A DNA stretch of 58,000 nt. Origin: Cryptomeria japonica (Eukaryota > Streptophyta > Pinopsida > Cupressales > Cupressaceae). The notes beneath the pieces are model-generated. The model was not told the DNA's origin. It made no database searches and worked only from the letters and a program-made list of their open reading frames with translations. Positions 1-11,050 of this stretch are shown here, piece by piece; within the stretch, counting starts at the first letter, position 1; each line of letters opens with the position of its first letter. A program made the position numbers and the translations under genes. Location of the stretch: assembly GCF_030272615.1 (NCBI RefSeq), contig NC_081407.1:139632897-139690896 (forward strand), written 5' to 3'.

Positions 1-700
1 CTGCTAAAGGTTTTATGCTTGAAATACAAAAAGCTTAAGAGTGGTTTGGCTTTTTGATCACCCAGTTAAGGGGAGAGCATATACCTTCCACTTTCGAGAC
101 AAGGCAATCAAAGTTCTTTTTAAACCTTCAATTAAGTGATTTGCTAATCTCTACTTGGAGATGTTGCTCCAAAAAAAAGCATGGTGTTCTTTTTAGTTCC
201 TCAAAGCAATGATTATTTAATCTAGTGAAGGAACCTAGTCAACAAAGCAAAATTTTCGATATGGTCAACAAAAGAAAATCGAAAAAGGGGAATAATTTCC
301 CTCTTTTGATTGTAACAAAACTTCGTAAGTGAGGTTCTTTCCTTTGCAAAATTTGAAAATGAATCCTTTTATACACCAAAGGATGGTAAGGTTCTTTTTA
401 TATCTACTTTTGCAAAAAAAGGAAAGTTTGTATTGTTCGTTTTAGAGCCTAAAATAAAGTTTTTCTCCTAAAAAAAGCAAGAAAATTTCCGATAGTGGTT
501 CTTTTTATAGCCCAAAAGAAATAAGTGAGTTCAATTTTAAGAATAAAAGACTTTCAAAAATTTAAACTAACTTAACTAAGTTAGTGAAAATCCTAACTAT
601 CTAAATATTCTAAGACTAAGCTCCTTTCTGCAACAAATTTGTTAGAATCCTGCAAGAAAACCAGAGGAAAAACGTTAGATGATTTGGTGGACTTCCACAA
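1..700. other. AT-rich non-coding stretch, weakly repetitive
   Basis: No believable reading frame is present. The motif GGTTCTTT, with variants ending TTATA, recurs loosely around 325, 390 and 500, so this is probably the eroded body of an old repeat. Nothing else is recognised. Confidence 0.4.
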
Positions 701-759
701 GTCTAATTTTTAACTTTCGGTTTTTTTTGTTTTTTGTTTTTTTGTTTTTTTTTCAGTCT

Positions 760-1190
760 GCGATGCGCTACAAAATCACAGTGATGCACTAAAAGAAACC
801 TGTGATGCGCTATGCTGTCTTCGGGATGCGCTACTCTGTGCACCGAATGCGCTGCTCTGTTTTTCTCTCGCGTTGATACCTACAGAAAACTGTTAGAAAT
901 ATGATGTGCTAAGGAAAAGACTTTACGCGCCATAGAATAGACTTCATGCGCTAAACAGTGAGCCGGAGGCGCTATCTAATAGACCCGACGCGCCAAACTG
1001 TTTTCCAGATGCGCTACTCTATTTTTCTCCCGCGTTGATACCTACAGGAAAAGATTAGTGGAAGTCATGCGCGAAAGAAAGGACTTTAAGCGCTAGAGTA
1101 TAGACCCCACGCGCTAAACAGTAAGCGGGATGCGCTAGACTGTTAACCGGATGCGCCAGGGAATGTTTCCTACGCGCTGATTCCTGTTTC
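760..1190. repeat. GCGCT-rich degenerate repeat with ~163 bp higher-order period
   Basis: A short motif of the type GATGCGCTA recurs every 20-35 bp in an otherwise AT-rich region. It also forms a higher-order repeat. CGCGTTGATACCTACAG occurs at 869-885 and again at 1031-1047 (162 bp apart). The block beginning GACTTTA at 919 returns at 1082 (163 bp apart). So there are about two copies of a ~163 bp unit, itself built of ~27 bp subunits. The CpG-rich core is unusual here, since methylated plant repeats normally lose CpG. It probably belongs to the leader or LTR of an old retroelement. Confidence 0.6.
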
Positions 1191-1199
1191 CCGCGGACC

Positions 1200-2702
1200 T
1201 GCAAAAGTGGTTAATTGCAAAAACCGATTTGATATATGGGGTAATGCCCCACGGTGGGCGTATGTGAAAAAAGCGGGTCGATAGAACTCAATATGTGGAA
1301 AACGGAGCTCTATGGAGCCTTGCTCACACACCCACAGGACTTCTTGGTGCAAGCTATGGAATAATGAAGTATCACTCAGCTTCCCAAGGTGGGTCCCATG
1401 GTTCTCTATCTTACACGGTCCCTCAAACCAACGTTTTTGCTCTCAGATCACTAAGCAAAATGGTTTAGGGATGGCAAATGCAAGAACGAGGGATGCTTTT
1501 GTTGGTTTTAATACGAAATGCATCCTAAGCTATGCATGATTCTAGAAATGCAATAAACTAGATTATAGGATGACAAGGTTGGTATAAATACTATCCTAAC
1601 ATGATATATTAGTCTATGATTGAGCTAAATGATAAAGAAAGTACTCTAAATATGCATATTTAGATTAATTTCTATCTAAAAGAGAGGCTAAAATGATGAG
1701 CATAAAAATGGTATGAAAGCTTGAATGTATTTGAGCATAAGTATGATACTACAAACTTGGATTCATTATAAAAATGGAGGAATGAAAACTCTATTTATAG
1801 CAAAAATAGGGCAATGGATGGTCAGGATTGAATGGTTTAATCAAGGGTCAAGTTTGAAAGTTGGGAATCCATGTTTGCAATTTGCACCAATGAAATGGTG
1901 ACAAATGTCAACATAAGACTAGTTGAGAAAAGGGGTTGGAGACATTAAATGCCTGAGAAGACTTCATGGTTATCTAGAGGGTAAGGGTCAAGCTTAAGTT
2001 AGACTTACCCATTGGATTAAGAGTTAATCCAAGCATAAACTCTTGTGCAAATGATTAAGAGATAATCATGGTCAAAGCATTAAAGGCTTGATGAGACCCT
2101 TGGGTTGGATGAAGGTTAAGTTAGGCAAAAAGTCTCTAACCATGTAAGAGGGTTGAATTAACCATTAATGGTTTGGGAGACTTTGGAAAATTAAGTGATT
2201 GAAGACTTGAAGCCTTTAATGGTTATCAAAGACTTTAAGGTTTTGAGAAGTGACCTCCCCTTGCTTAGGGATGTGACAAAGTTTAGAAGATGGGTTAGGC
2301 TAATTAGAAGCGATTAGAATAGTCTAGAAGAATTTAGGAAGGGATTTAGGAAGGCAAGTAGGAGATGTAGGAAAATGCAAGTGGATGGAGGGATAATAGG
2401 ATTTAATTGAAATAAAGTTAATTTAATTCAATTTGGTTGTTATTTGGGGAAATTAAATAAATTAGATTTATTCAATTTAGGATAACTATTTAATTAAATT
2501 CAAATTTAATTAAAAGTGGATAGGGGGGATTTAATTGAATAAAATGATTTATTCATTAAATGGGTATAGTGAATTTAATTGAGTAATTTACTTAATTAAA
2601 TAGAGGAATGTGGGTAATTTAATTAAATTGGATTTAATTAAATAGAGAAATGAACATAAAATATTCATTTAGGAATATGGTCATTTTTATACGTATCATA
2701 CA
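1200..2702 (-). mobile_element. LTR-like non-coding region, minus orientation
   Basis: No coding sequence is recognised. Read on the minus strand it starts TGTATGATAC at 2702, runs through AT-rich sequence with many TTAATTAAAT-type words, and reaches a TATA box at 1791-1800. This layout fits the U3 and core promoter of a minus-strand LTR. No partner LTR, primer site or target duplication was found, so this is inferred from composition and promoter alone. Confidence 0.35.
1791..1800 (-). promoter_or_regulatory. TATA box CTATAAATAG
   Basis: The minus strand reads GCTATAAATAGAG, a textbook plant TATA box, inside LTR-like sequence. No transcript is known from the sequence alone. Confidence 0.4.
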
Positions 2703-2724
2703 TGGGTAGCCCAATGTATGATAC
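2693..2724. repeat. 11-bp inverted repeat at the 5' breakpoint of the chromovirus
   Basis: GTATCATACAT (2693-2703) is followed after 10 bp by its exact reverse complement ATGTATGATAC (2714-2724). It sits at the point where LTR-like DNA gives way to chromovirus pol sequence, so it marks the truncation junction. It may be two abutting TGTATGATAC element ends in opposite directions, or a fold-back formed when the break was joined. Confidence 0.6.
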
Positions 2725-4142
2725 TAGGTAAAACTCTTTCAGATGAACAGAGAATTCATATAGACGTCCAACCCATCCTTGAAAGATACAAAAAGGTTTT
2801 TGAAGACATTGCACCCGGCCTTCCCCCGAAAAGAGGTTTTGAACATTCTATTGAATTAGAAGGAGCAAAACCAATGATCACCACACCTTATAGACACCCC
2901 CACAAGTTTAAAGAGGAAATTGAGAAAACCATTAAGGAGCTATTGGAAATGGGTCACATTCAGCCCAGCAACAGTCCTTTTGCCTCATCAGTAGTGTTAG
3001 TCAAAAAGAAAGATGGAACCATGAGAATGTGTATTGATTACAAAGCCCTAAATAAGAAGACCATAAAAAATAGATATCCTATCCCTAGGATTGACGAGCT
3101 GATGGACGAACTACATGGAGCTTGTTATTTTTCCAAGATTGATTTAAGGTCAGGATACCATCAAATCAGAATGAGGGAAGAAGATGTGCAAAAAACAGCC
3201 TTTAGATGTCATTATGGGCATTTCAAATTTTTAGTGCTTCCATTTGGGCTTACGAACACTCGAGCCACTTTTCAATCTTGTATGAAGCACACTTTCAGGC
3301 AACAATTAAGAAAGTTTCTTTTCATATTTTTTGACGACATTCTCATTTACAGCAAAACCTGGGAAGAACATCTCAAACATATTGAGGAAGTGTTGAATAT
3401 ACTAGAGACAAAATCACTATATGCCAAAATCTCGAAATGTGAATTTGGTCTTAAGGAAATACTCTACCTAGGGCATAAAATTAATGCAGAAGGGGTAAGT
3501 GTGGATGAAGAAAAAATCAGAGCCATCCAGGAATGGCCCAAGCCCAAAACTCTCACACAACTTAGAGGTTGTGTGGGGTTATGCAGTTATTACCGACGAT
3601 TCGTAAAAGGATTCTCCAAGATAGCAGCCCCACTCACAAACTTGACCAAAAAGGGAGCTTTTTCATGGGGTGACAGAGCCCAACAAGCCTTCGAACAACT
3701 CCAGGAAGCCATGAGTTCATGCCCAGTATTGGCTATTCCTGACTTCTCCATACCATTTGAACTACAGTGTGACGCATCAGGGGAAGGAATAGGGGCTGTT
3801 CTTATGCAAAGGAAACACCCGATAGCTTTCGAAAGCTGCAAGCTCACAAAAACAGAGAAACATTATTCCATCTATGATAAAGAAATGCTGGCCATAATGC
3901 ACGCCTTAGCAAAGTTTCGGCAATACTTGGTATGTGGAAAGTTCCTGGTGAAAACAGACCATAATAGCTTGCGTTTCTTCTTGAGCCAGAGAGACCTAAA
4001 TGATAGACAACAAAAATGGGTGAGTAGGGTCCAAGCATATGATTTTGATATAAAGTATGTTAAAGGAGTGAATAACGGAGCCGCAGATGCCTTATCCCAA
4101 CGACCCCACATCAACACTATCACTAAAATTACACAAGATTAG
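2718..4142 (+). pseudogene. pol: Chromovirus reverse transcriptase and RNase H region
   Basis: This 474-codon open stretch is the middle of a Ty3/gypsy polyprotein that copies element RNA into DNA and removes the RNA strand. RT lies at about residues 40-230, with VVLVKKKDGTMRMCIDYKALN, LPFGLTN and the catalytic FFDDILIYS, where both aspartates are kept. The RNase H at about 340-460 keeps its acidic residues in CDASG, KEMLAI, KTDHNSL and ADALSQR. The listed ATG is just the first methionine after the truncation, not a natural start, because gag and protease would precede it. The frame stops at a TAG (4140-4142), but integrase sequence continues in the same frame, so that stop is a mutation. Confidence 0.9.
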
Positions 4143-4456
4143 AAAAAAGATATAATAGCAGAATACGTCAAAGACCCCCTGACCACCGAGATCATGGAAG
4201 GGAAGATGCCTAGTGAAGAATTCAGAGTTTGGGATGGTGTTATGCTCTACAAAGGGAGGGTATATCTAACCCCTCAATCTAGAATAAAAGACACCATTCT
4301 GAGGGAGTATCATGATAGCCCTCTAGCTGGACACCAAGGGTACTATAAAACATACAAACATATAAGAGAAAAATACTCATGGAAGGGACTAAAGAAGGAC
4401 GTTTACAAATATGTATGAGAATGCATGACATGTCAACAGAATAAAACAGAATTATC

Positions 4457-4624
4457 ACATCCGGCAGGACTATTACAACCACTCCCTATCCCAAGCCAGA
4501 AATGGGAAAGTATATCTATGGATTTTATAACAGGACTATTACATCCGGCAGGACTATTACAACCACTCCCTATCCCAAGCCAGAAATGGGAAAGTATATC
4601 TATGGATTTTATAACAGGATTACC
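4457..4624 (+). repeat. 84-bp in-frame tandem duplication in the integrase core
   Basis: The block starting ACATCCGGCAGG at 4457 begins again at 4541, essentially unchanged, for two copies of 84 bp (28 codons). The near identity of the copies means the duplication is recent compared with the divergence of the element. Confidence 0.85.
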
Positions 4625-5631
4625 CAAAGTTCGGGGGAAAGACAACATTTATGTAGTGGTAGACAGACTCACAAAATATGCTCATTTTTTCCCTACCTCC
4701 TCAAAGTTTAAAGCACAGCAAATAGCAGAACTATTCTTTAGAGAAATTTTCTGCCTCCACGGGCTTCCTCAGAACATTGTAAGCGATAGAGATAGTAAAT
4801 TCCTTAGCAAGTTCTAGCAAGAACTTTTCAGATTAGCAGGGACAACATTAACACCAAGCACCAGTTATCACCCCCAGACGGACGGGTAGACAGAGATAGT
4901 AAATAAATGGATAGAAGGGTACTTAAGGAGCTATGTCACGGGCCAACAAACAAGTTGGATAAGATGGTTGCATCTGGGAGAATATTGTTATAATACCACC
5001 CACCATTTGTCTATAGGGATGAGTCCATTCAAAGCACTATACAGTTATGAGGCCCCATTTTTTGGAGGGTTGAGCATCCAAGATAGCAAAGTACCTAGCT
5101 CTCAAGAGTTTATCCAAAAGAATATTGACCTCATGAAGGCACTCAGAGACAATTTACATCATGCCCAAAATCAGCAAAAGTTCTATGCAGACAAGAAACG
5201 AGTGGAGAGATCATTTGACATAGGGGATCTAGTCTTCTTGCGATTGCAGCCATATAAACAAACATCCATCAAAAAGAATGGGACAGAGAAACTCAAACCC
5301 CGATTCTATGGACTGTACCATGTAACACGGAAGGTAGGAGAAGTGGCCTATGAATTAGAGCTTCCCAAAGATAGCCGAATTCACAATGTATTTCATGTAT
5401 CCAGATTAAAAAAAGTTTTGGGACAACACGTGGTACCATGTGAAACATTACCCCCACTTGACGATGAAGGACAACTTCTTCTAGAGCCAGAAGTCATTAT
5501 TGATACTAGAGAAAAAAGGTTGAGGAACCGAACCGTGAAAGAAATCCTAATCAAATGGAAAGGACTTCCCAATGAAGATGCTACTTGGGAGAAGGAAGAG
5601 GCTCTTAAGATGCTTGAGGACAAGCAAAGTC

Positions 5632-5644
5632 GGGAGGGAAGGAC
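5632..5644 (+). promoter_or_regulatory. Polypurine tract of the chromovirus
   Basis: CGGGAGGGAAGGA directly precedes the TGCAATGACCCC start of the 3' LTR. A purine run here is where plus-strand DNA synthesis starts. It lies inside the last codons of the chromodomain frame. Confidence 0.6.
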
Positions 5645-5663
5645 TGCAATGACCCCCGATTAA

Positions 5664-5870
5664 TAAACCATTAATCATAAATTGTTGTTTGTAAATAATG
5701 AATAAGTAATAAATAATTATTATTATTATAAAAAAAAATTTTAAAAATAATAATATATCATTGGTCATAAATTGTTATTTGTAAATAATAAATAAGTAAT
5801 AAATAATAATTATCGAAAATAATAAATAATAAATCATTAGTCATAAATTGTTATTTGGAAATATTAAAAT
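5664..5870. repeat. AT-rich tandem repeat inside the LTR
   Basis: Three degenerate copies of a ~75-100 bp unit containing CATAAATTGTTRTTTG and AATAAGTAATAAATAAT follow each other near the LTR start. Confidence 0.6.
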
Positions 5871-6439
5871 ATAAATTAAGTTATATAGTTAAATAATAAA
5901 AGTAGCGATTAAAATAAGACATTAATAAATAAAGAAACAAATCGAATTATTAAATGAATAGGAGTATAAACAAATAAAAGGATATGCGTAAAATGAATTT
6001 AATCTAACATAGCAAAACCAAAAGCCACGCCCAGGAGTCACAATCGCAGAGGAAGCATCTCACGATGCCTATGAATAATGCATCGGGGATACACGAAGAG
6101 GGAAAAAGAAAGGCGGACGGTGTGAAGGACAAATATCAGGGGTGCGTCAAACACCTGCGAATACGGAGACCATGCGAATATACGTTCGGATGCGTATGAC
6201 CTATAGCTCCCGCATACAGGCAAACACATTGAAAGAATGATAGCCACGTTGGAAGCAGAATCGCGGAAGGAGAGGAGCACACCTAGCACATCCAGGATTC
6301 ACCACCAGCAAGTAATCGGTATGTGGGTTGCCCTAAACCGTAGATAATGCCGTGAAATTCAAATCATACCGCAAGAAATTAAAACTGCATAGCCGATAAA
6401 TAACAGAGATTCATTTTAAATTAATATATATCAAAGATG

Positions 6440-6640
6440 CATTTAGAATCAATATTGCAGAGATACCTTCAGAATTGCTCTTAGAATTGTAATGACAGAG
6501 ACACACTCAGAATCATAATATTATAGCGATATATTAGTGATGTTAAATAACAATTACCATAAGATTGTAGAGATACACTCAGAATTAAAACCAAAGAAAT
6601 AGAGATTACTTCAGAGGCAATTTACAGAGCTAGGGACCAT
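6440..6640. repeat. Degenerate GAGATACACTCAGAAT repeat inside the LTR
   Basis: Variants of CAGAGATACACTCAGAATTG recur about every 35-70 bp (near 6456, 6498, 6568, 6600), which points to internal expansion in the U3/R part of the LTR. Confidence 0.5.
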
Positions 6641-7205
6641 TGAGGTATTCCAGAACAGAATTACATTTAAGTCCTTGTTAATGTCTACGATGATTGTTCC
6701 TTTAAAGGAGCCATAGAGACCAGAGGGCATAATTGAATGCCAAGATTCCAAGGGGAATCCAGAGAGAGATTCATGGGGAATCTCTTAGAGACATTATATA
6801 TATTGTAGAGGCTAACCATATGCATATGTAGAGATAGAGAAGCCTGAGCAGGGGTGGGATCTCTGCTAAGCTTGAGAACATTAATGACTTCACTCATTAA
6901 TAGAGATCCCAAATAGAGACCTTAGGGGGACGACATCCTGGGTTGCCCTAACTGATAAATATTTCTCAATAGAGGGTTGGGTCAATCTCGGTAAGGTCCA
7001 ACTGAGTATTGTATCCTTTTGTATAGGTAACAATAAATCAGTTAACATTATTTGTTAAATAAGTAGAACAACGTATAGTATTCCTTCTTGTATAATTGCA
7101 CAAATAAATATATATGTCTAATTATCTTTCATATTGTTTGCATACTAACGTTTGTTTGCAGGACTTGGACACCAAATAATCCAATCCCCAACTGGGAACA
7201 TTACA

Positions 7206-7840
7206 CACACTACCACGTTAAACTAAAACCCCCTTCCTCCCCACCAAACAAATTTAATTTTTTCATGGATTCCCCTTGGAAAAATATCAAACATGACACT
7301 TGCATTTCCACAAACAATCCAATGATTACAAGCCATTTCTAAGATGAACTTACAACACACTCTAATGAACATTCTTTTCAGGTTAACCATAAAAAAATTA
7401 GAACTAACTTAATGTAGGCAATACCAACATATTTTTACCTACCATTAGACCCCTCTTCCCCCAACTCAATTTGGATAAACATAATATAAAGTCCCCCACC
7501 CCTATGTAATCTGAACATATCTAAACCTCAATTAACTTTTATTTATTTTGATGATGTTTATAGTTTATACACATAAATTTGAGAGAATGGTTAATTTTCA
7601 TAGTATATGTATCGACATTTCCAAGAAAAACTTGTGTCCAAAATTGCATTCATTGTGCCCTACCAATTCCATAATAACTGTGTGCACTATAAAACAACCC
7701 TGAACAAAACAGATTTTTTCACTCACTTTTTCTACCAGGTCATCCATTAATTATCTTATTCAAAGACCATGTGTACCAGAAAATAAGAACAACTTTCCAC
7801 TAATAACTATCTAACATTATAAAATATGACCTAGAAATTG
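7206..7840. other. No feature recognised
   Basis: AT-rich sequence with scattered short frames only. No domain, repeat or promoter is convincing. Confidence 0.4.
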
Positions 7841-7844
7841 ATCC

Positions 7845-8095
7845 AATAATAATGATAATTATGTAACTTGCCTTTCATATGGAAGTTTCTAGAGAAGAGT
7901 GCAGATATACGTATAGAATGTCTTGTATTTAAAAACAATTATTGAAGGGAAAGGGTACAACTACATCCAATAATAATGATAAAAATATAACTTGTCTTTA
8001 ATATGTAAGCTTCTAGAGAAGAGTACAGATGTATCATATATGTATAGAATATCTTGTATTTAAAAGCAGTTATTGACGGGAAAGGGTACCACTAC
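7845..8095. repeat. Tandem duplication, two diverged ~122 bp copies
   Basis: AATAATAATGATAA, CTTCTAGAGAAGAGT, CTTGTATTTAAAA and GGGAAAGGGTAC occur in the same order in two adjacent blocks, with clear divergence. The duplication is old. No coding sequence is involved. Confidence 0.7.
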
Positions 8096-8780
8096 ATCAA
8101 GAGAAACACACTTCTAAATCGCAAACAAGCCTGTTGTGTTGCACACACACACCCCATCCGCGACAAGGACCCCCTCTATTTTTTGTATGCTTCACTAGCA
8201 TCATGCAGCAGCTTTGTCCTCTACGGATTGAGAGATAGAGAGATTGGATCAAGATGCATCATGCAGGTGCAGGAAGTCCTTGTCGAGAGCAAGTATTGAG
8301 AATGCGTAGATAGTACCAATCTTGGCCAAACAAACCTTCTTAGAAATATCAAATTTGGGTAAGAAAGGATAGACCAAATCCTAGAAGTTACTTAGGAATG
8401 GGAAGGATGTGATGCAAAAGAGATCCAAATTTGACTCAAAGAGCAATTCAAGAGCATGAGGAAGGACTAAAGATACAAGTTCAAAAGTCTAGGTCAAACC
8501 CCAAACTCTTGTTATAGGACCCAATGCCATGTCTCTTCAAACCCAAAAGATCTTTTAGCAGCATTAGAATCAAACAAGGAAACATGAGGATTGGCACAAA
8601 CATGATTTTGAAGAATAATAGGAAGAGGGAATGAAGAGACAGAAGGCTCAAGACCAAAGTTGACTCAAGTAAGATTATTGGTGAGTTGAAACATCATTGA
8701 GTAAAATGCAGAAACATAAGCAAACTCAGTGCTAGAAGTTGCCTTGGAACAAAGAAACAATGCAAGGTCAGAAGCAAACT
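8096..8780. other. No feature recognised
   Basis: Short frames only. The 81-codon open stretch at 8054-8299 shows no domain and partly overlaps the tandem duplication, so it is not called. Confidence 0.35.
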
Positions 8781-9790
8781 TAGATAAGGGAAAGCAACTC
8801 AGATTTCATCCAAAACTTGTTCCTAAACTCCAAATTCAGATTGTATTCCTAGCTCTGAGTTTCATCAAAGGGAAAGTAGAAAAACTTAAGTTTAAGAATC
8901 AAACTTAGCTGTGGGAACTCAATCAGGATTTTTCCTAATTACCTTTCTTTACTCGAATTCCAAAAACCATTCCTAGGACCGAGTTTCATTGAGAAAAGCT
9001 GAAAAAACTTAAGAGAAAGACACAAACTCAGCTAAGGGAGAGGTTCTAGGATTTTGTCCAAAAAAAGTTCCAAACCCCAAGTTTCCATTCTGCATTCCTA
9101 AGTCTGAGTTTTAGACGAAATTCCTAATACTATTCCAAGGTCTGAGTTTGCAAATAAGATGTCAAGATAAATGCTAAGATTTTGTGATCTGAATTCCCAA
9201 TCATTCTCAAAGAATCAAATTTCCTAATGATCTTCCTTTGTCCAAGTTTCATAGGCAGAACTTCCACATTGCCTTCTAAAGCAGAAATCCCAATCAGTTT
9301 CCTTGAACTGAATTTCAGAGCAGTATTTCTATTATGTCTTCTTCAAACAGAATTTGCTTTCCAAACAGAAAATCCAGATCATCTTCCTTAGCCCAAGTTT
9401 CTCCTAGAGTCCAAGATTCAAAGGTCAAAATCTGCTATGACTTCCTTTGGCCAAGGTTTTCAACTGACCTCTAAAAGTTGAAATTCCAAACAGTAGTCCT
9501 AGACCCGAGTTTCTCGGTAGTCTTCCCTTAAATGCATCAACTCCTAAGCATATCTTAAAGTCTGAGTTTCCTCTTTGTTTTCCTTGGCCCGAGTTTGATG
9601 AGTCTCCAAGTTGTGTTCCGAAATCCGAGGTTTCGCGCAAGTTCTAGGATGATGTCTTGAAGCTGAGAAATCCTGATTACTCTTCCAAGTCCAAGCCTCC
9701 TAATCACCTTCCAAGGTCCGGATGTCTTAAGGTTGAAATTTCCTAAATATGACCAAATCTCCACAGTACTTCCTAAATCCAAGTTTCTTG
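8780..9790. repeat. Degenerate array built on CCTAGGTCCGAGTTTC-like units
   Basis: At least ten variants of TTCCTWRGTCYGAGTTTC occur at irregular 30-80 bp steps (near 8860, 8980, 9105, 9140, 9240, 9390, 9500, 9560, 9590, 9630). Between them lie runs such as GAAATTCC. The pattern fits an ancient minisatellite-like expansion in a retroelement non-coding region. Open frames across it carry no domain. Confidence 0.6.
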
Positions 9791-10560
9791 ATCAAGATGG
9801 AGATACCAAGCCTTTCAAGTTCAAATTTCTCAAAGACACTCCAAATGCCAAGTGTCAAAAAGACTTTCCAAAGTCAAAGTTTCCTTAAGGTCTTTGAGGC
9901 CCTTAGTTTGTCTTTCACAATTTGTGTATGCAGGTCAGGATTCCTAAGAGGAGTATATCAGACAAATTCCCTCAAAGTAAGATAACCATATGAGATGATA
10001 AATCCTTCAATGAGTGGGAAGACTAAGCGATGAAATTTTATGATGTGTATTCAGGTGAAAGTGAGAAATGAGTATCATTGTATATCAAGTGAAAAGGATG
10101 TTTGAAATGCTAACCCTAAAAAACCTTCAAGATACCTAATGGCAATTATGGCCGACTTGTGATTGCAGGATGAATGACACCAAAGAAGAGCCAAGGCTGA
10201 AGGATCATCCAAATAAGCTAAAGATTTTTGAAGACTTCAAGATATCGTTTCCAATTGTGCTACATGATTACCAAGACGAAATGGGGAAACACAAGATTGA
10301 AAATCTAAAAATGATGTCTTTCTAAAGAACAAAAGTAGCATGCTCACAGAAATGGCTCTACAAGGTGTTCTGATGAAGCATCTTATAAAATCTGGAAATA
10401 TCAACAAACATGTGCCAACGGAGAACGTGCTACAGAGTTGGAGAGATAATAAAGAAATTGAGGGCCACTATCACAGTGCAGAAATCCGGAGGATGGCATT
10501 TCAAGAAATCTGGAAAACAGTAACTAATTACCAAAGAACATAAAAAATCTGAAATGACAG
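9790..10560. other. No clear feature
   Basis: A short open stretch (10340-10543, 67 codons) has no recognisable domain. The region is probably the inner flank of the LTR-like sequence that follows. Confidence 0.35.
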
Positions 10561-10615
10561 TTGGACATGAAATGAAAGTGATTTATTGTAAATTGGAATT
10601 AATTTATTTTAAAAA

Positions 10616-10661
10616 TAACTTTTGGCTAAATTTAATATAATACAATAAAAGCCAAAAGTTA
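10616..10661. repeat. 12-bp perfect hairpin
   Basis: TAACTTTTGGCT (10616-10627) pairs with AGCCAAAAGTTA (10650-10661) across a 22-bp AT-rich loop, upstream of the LTR-like TATA box. Confidence 0.7.
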
Positions 10662-10880
10662 CTTATTTATCCAGCTAGCTATTTCATCCTTTTGTGACAA
10701 AAAGCTTCCTTTCGTCTTTTTCTATCACTAGACGTGTAAACTTTTCTCCTATAGTGGGAATGGTTAGAAAGTGGTTAGAAATGGTTGAAATCATTTAATA
10801 CAAGTTTTTAGGGCTTCTAGAAGGCAGATTTGGGCAACTAAATGGATTTAATCCTGGCCATTGATTCCAAATGTAATATC

Positions 10881-10889
10881 TATAAAAGG
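10881..10889 (+). promoter_or_regulatory. TATA box TATAAAAGG
   Basis: A good plant TATA match about 30 bp upstream of a plausible transcript start, in LTR-like sequence. Confidence 0.45.
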
Positions 10890-11050
10890 CTAGTGCCTCT
10901 TGCATTGTAAGAGGAAGTATTTAGGAGAATCCGAGTAGAGTAGTTGTTGTTGAACAGGGATTGTTGTACCAGCATTTAAAGCAAATGAATAAAGCATTGA
11001 AGTATGTGTTTTACCTATTGTATTCTCCTGTTTGCATGATTTCTTTCACA

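Larger units (their letters stand above)
4143..5663 (+). pseudogene. pol: Chromovirus integrase with C-terminal chromodomain, broken
   Basis: This continues the pol frame and encodes the enzyme that inserts element DNA into chromosomes. The zinc finger shows YHDSPLAGH, then a TGA (4416-4418), then CMTCQQ, giving the H-H-C-C set. The core shows the catalytic residues in [16 protein letters not shown] and TEIVNKW. Stops interrupt it at 4815-4817 (TAG) and 4887-4889 (TAG). From about 5460 a chromodomain is visible (EVIID, ILIKWKGLP, ATWEKEE), which in this family directs insertion to particular chromatin. The natural stop is TAA at 5661-5663. An 84-bp in-frame duplication adds 28 residues and repeats the first catalytic aspartate. 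Confidence 0.9.
2718..7205 (+). mobile_element. Ty3/gypsy chromovirus, 5'-truncated, degenerate
   Basis: Domain order is reverse transcriptase, RNase H, integrase zinc finger, integrase core, chromodomain, then a 3' LTR. This is the pol order of Ty3/gypsy, and the C-terminal chromodomain places it among the chromoviruses. Gag, protease, primer site and 5' LTR are missing: pol begins abruptly near 2718, just before the RT domain. At least three in-frame stops and one tandem duplication break the integrase. It is a dead copy. The branch within chromoviruses was not resolved by eye. Confidence 0.9.
5645..7205 (+). mobile_element. 3' LTR of the chromovirus (about 1561 bp)
   Basis: It begins TGCAATGACCCC after the polypurine tract and ends GGGAACATTACA. 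The ends are imperfect inverted repeats (TGCAATGACCCC against TGTAATGTTCCC), as expected of an LTR. The pol frame overlaps its first 19 bp. No other copy occurs in the window, in line with 5' truncation. The left end is well supported by context. The right end rests on the inverted match alone. Confidence 0.65.
10560..11050 (+). mobile_element. LTR-like promoter region
   Basis: A TATA box is followed after about 30 bp by CATTGTAAGAGGAAGT-type sequence, then by AATAAAGCA about 100 bp further on. TATA, leader, then polyadenylation signal is the layout of U3-R-U5 in plant LTRs. Both boundaries are unknown. A possible LTR start TGTAATAACCCCTACC at 11621 may belong to another element. Confidence 0.4.

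Noticed and set aside
1-7205. The 1-2702 region as 5' LTR of the chromovirus
   Set aside because: It shares no recognisable stretch with the 3' LTR at 5645-7205, and its TATA box points the other way.
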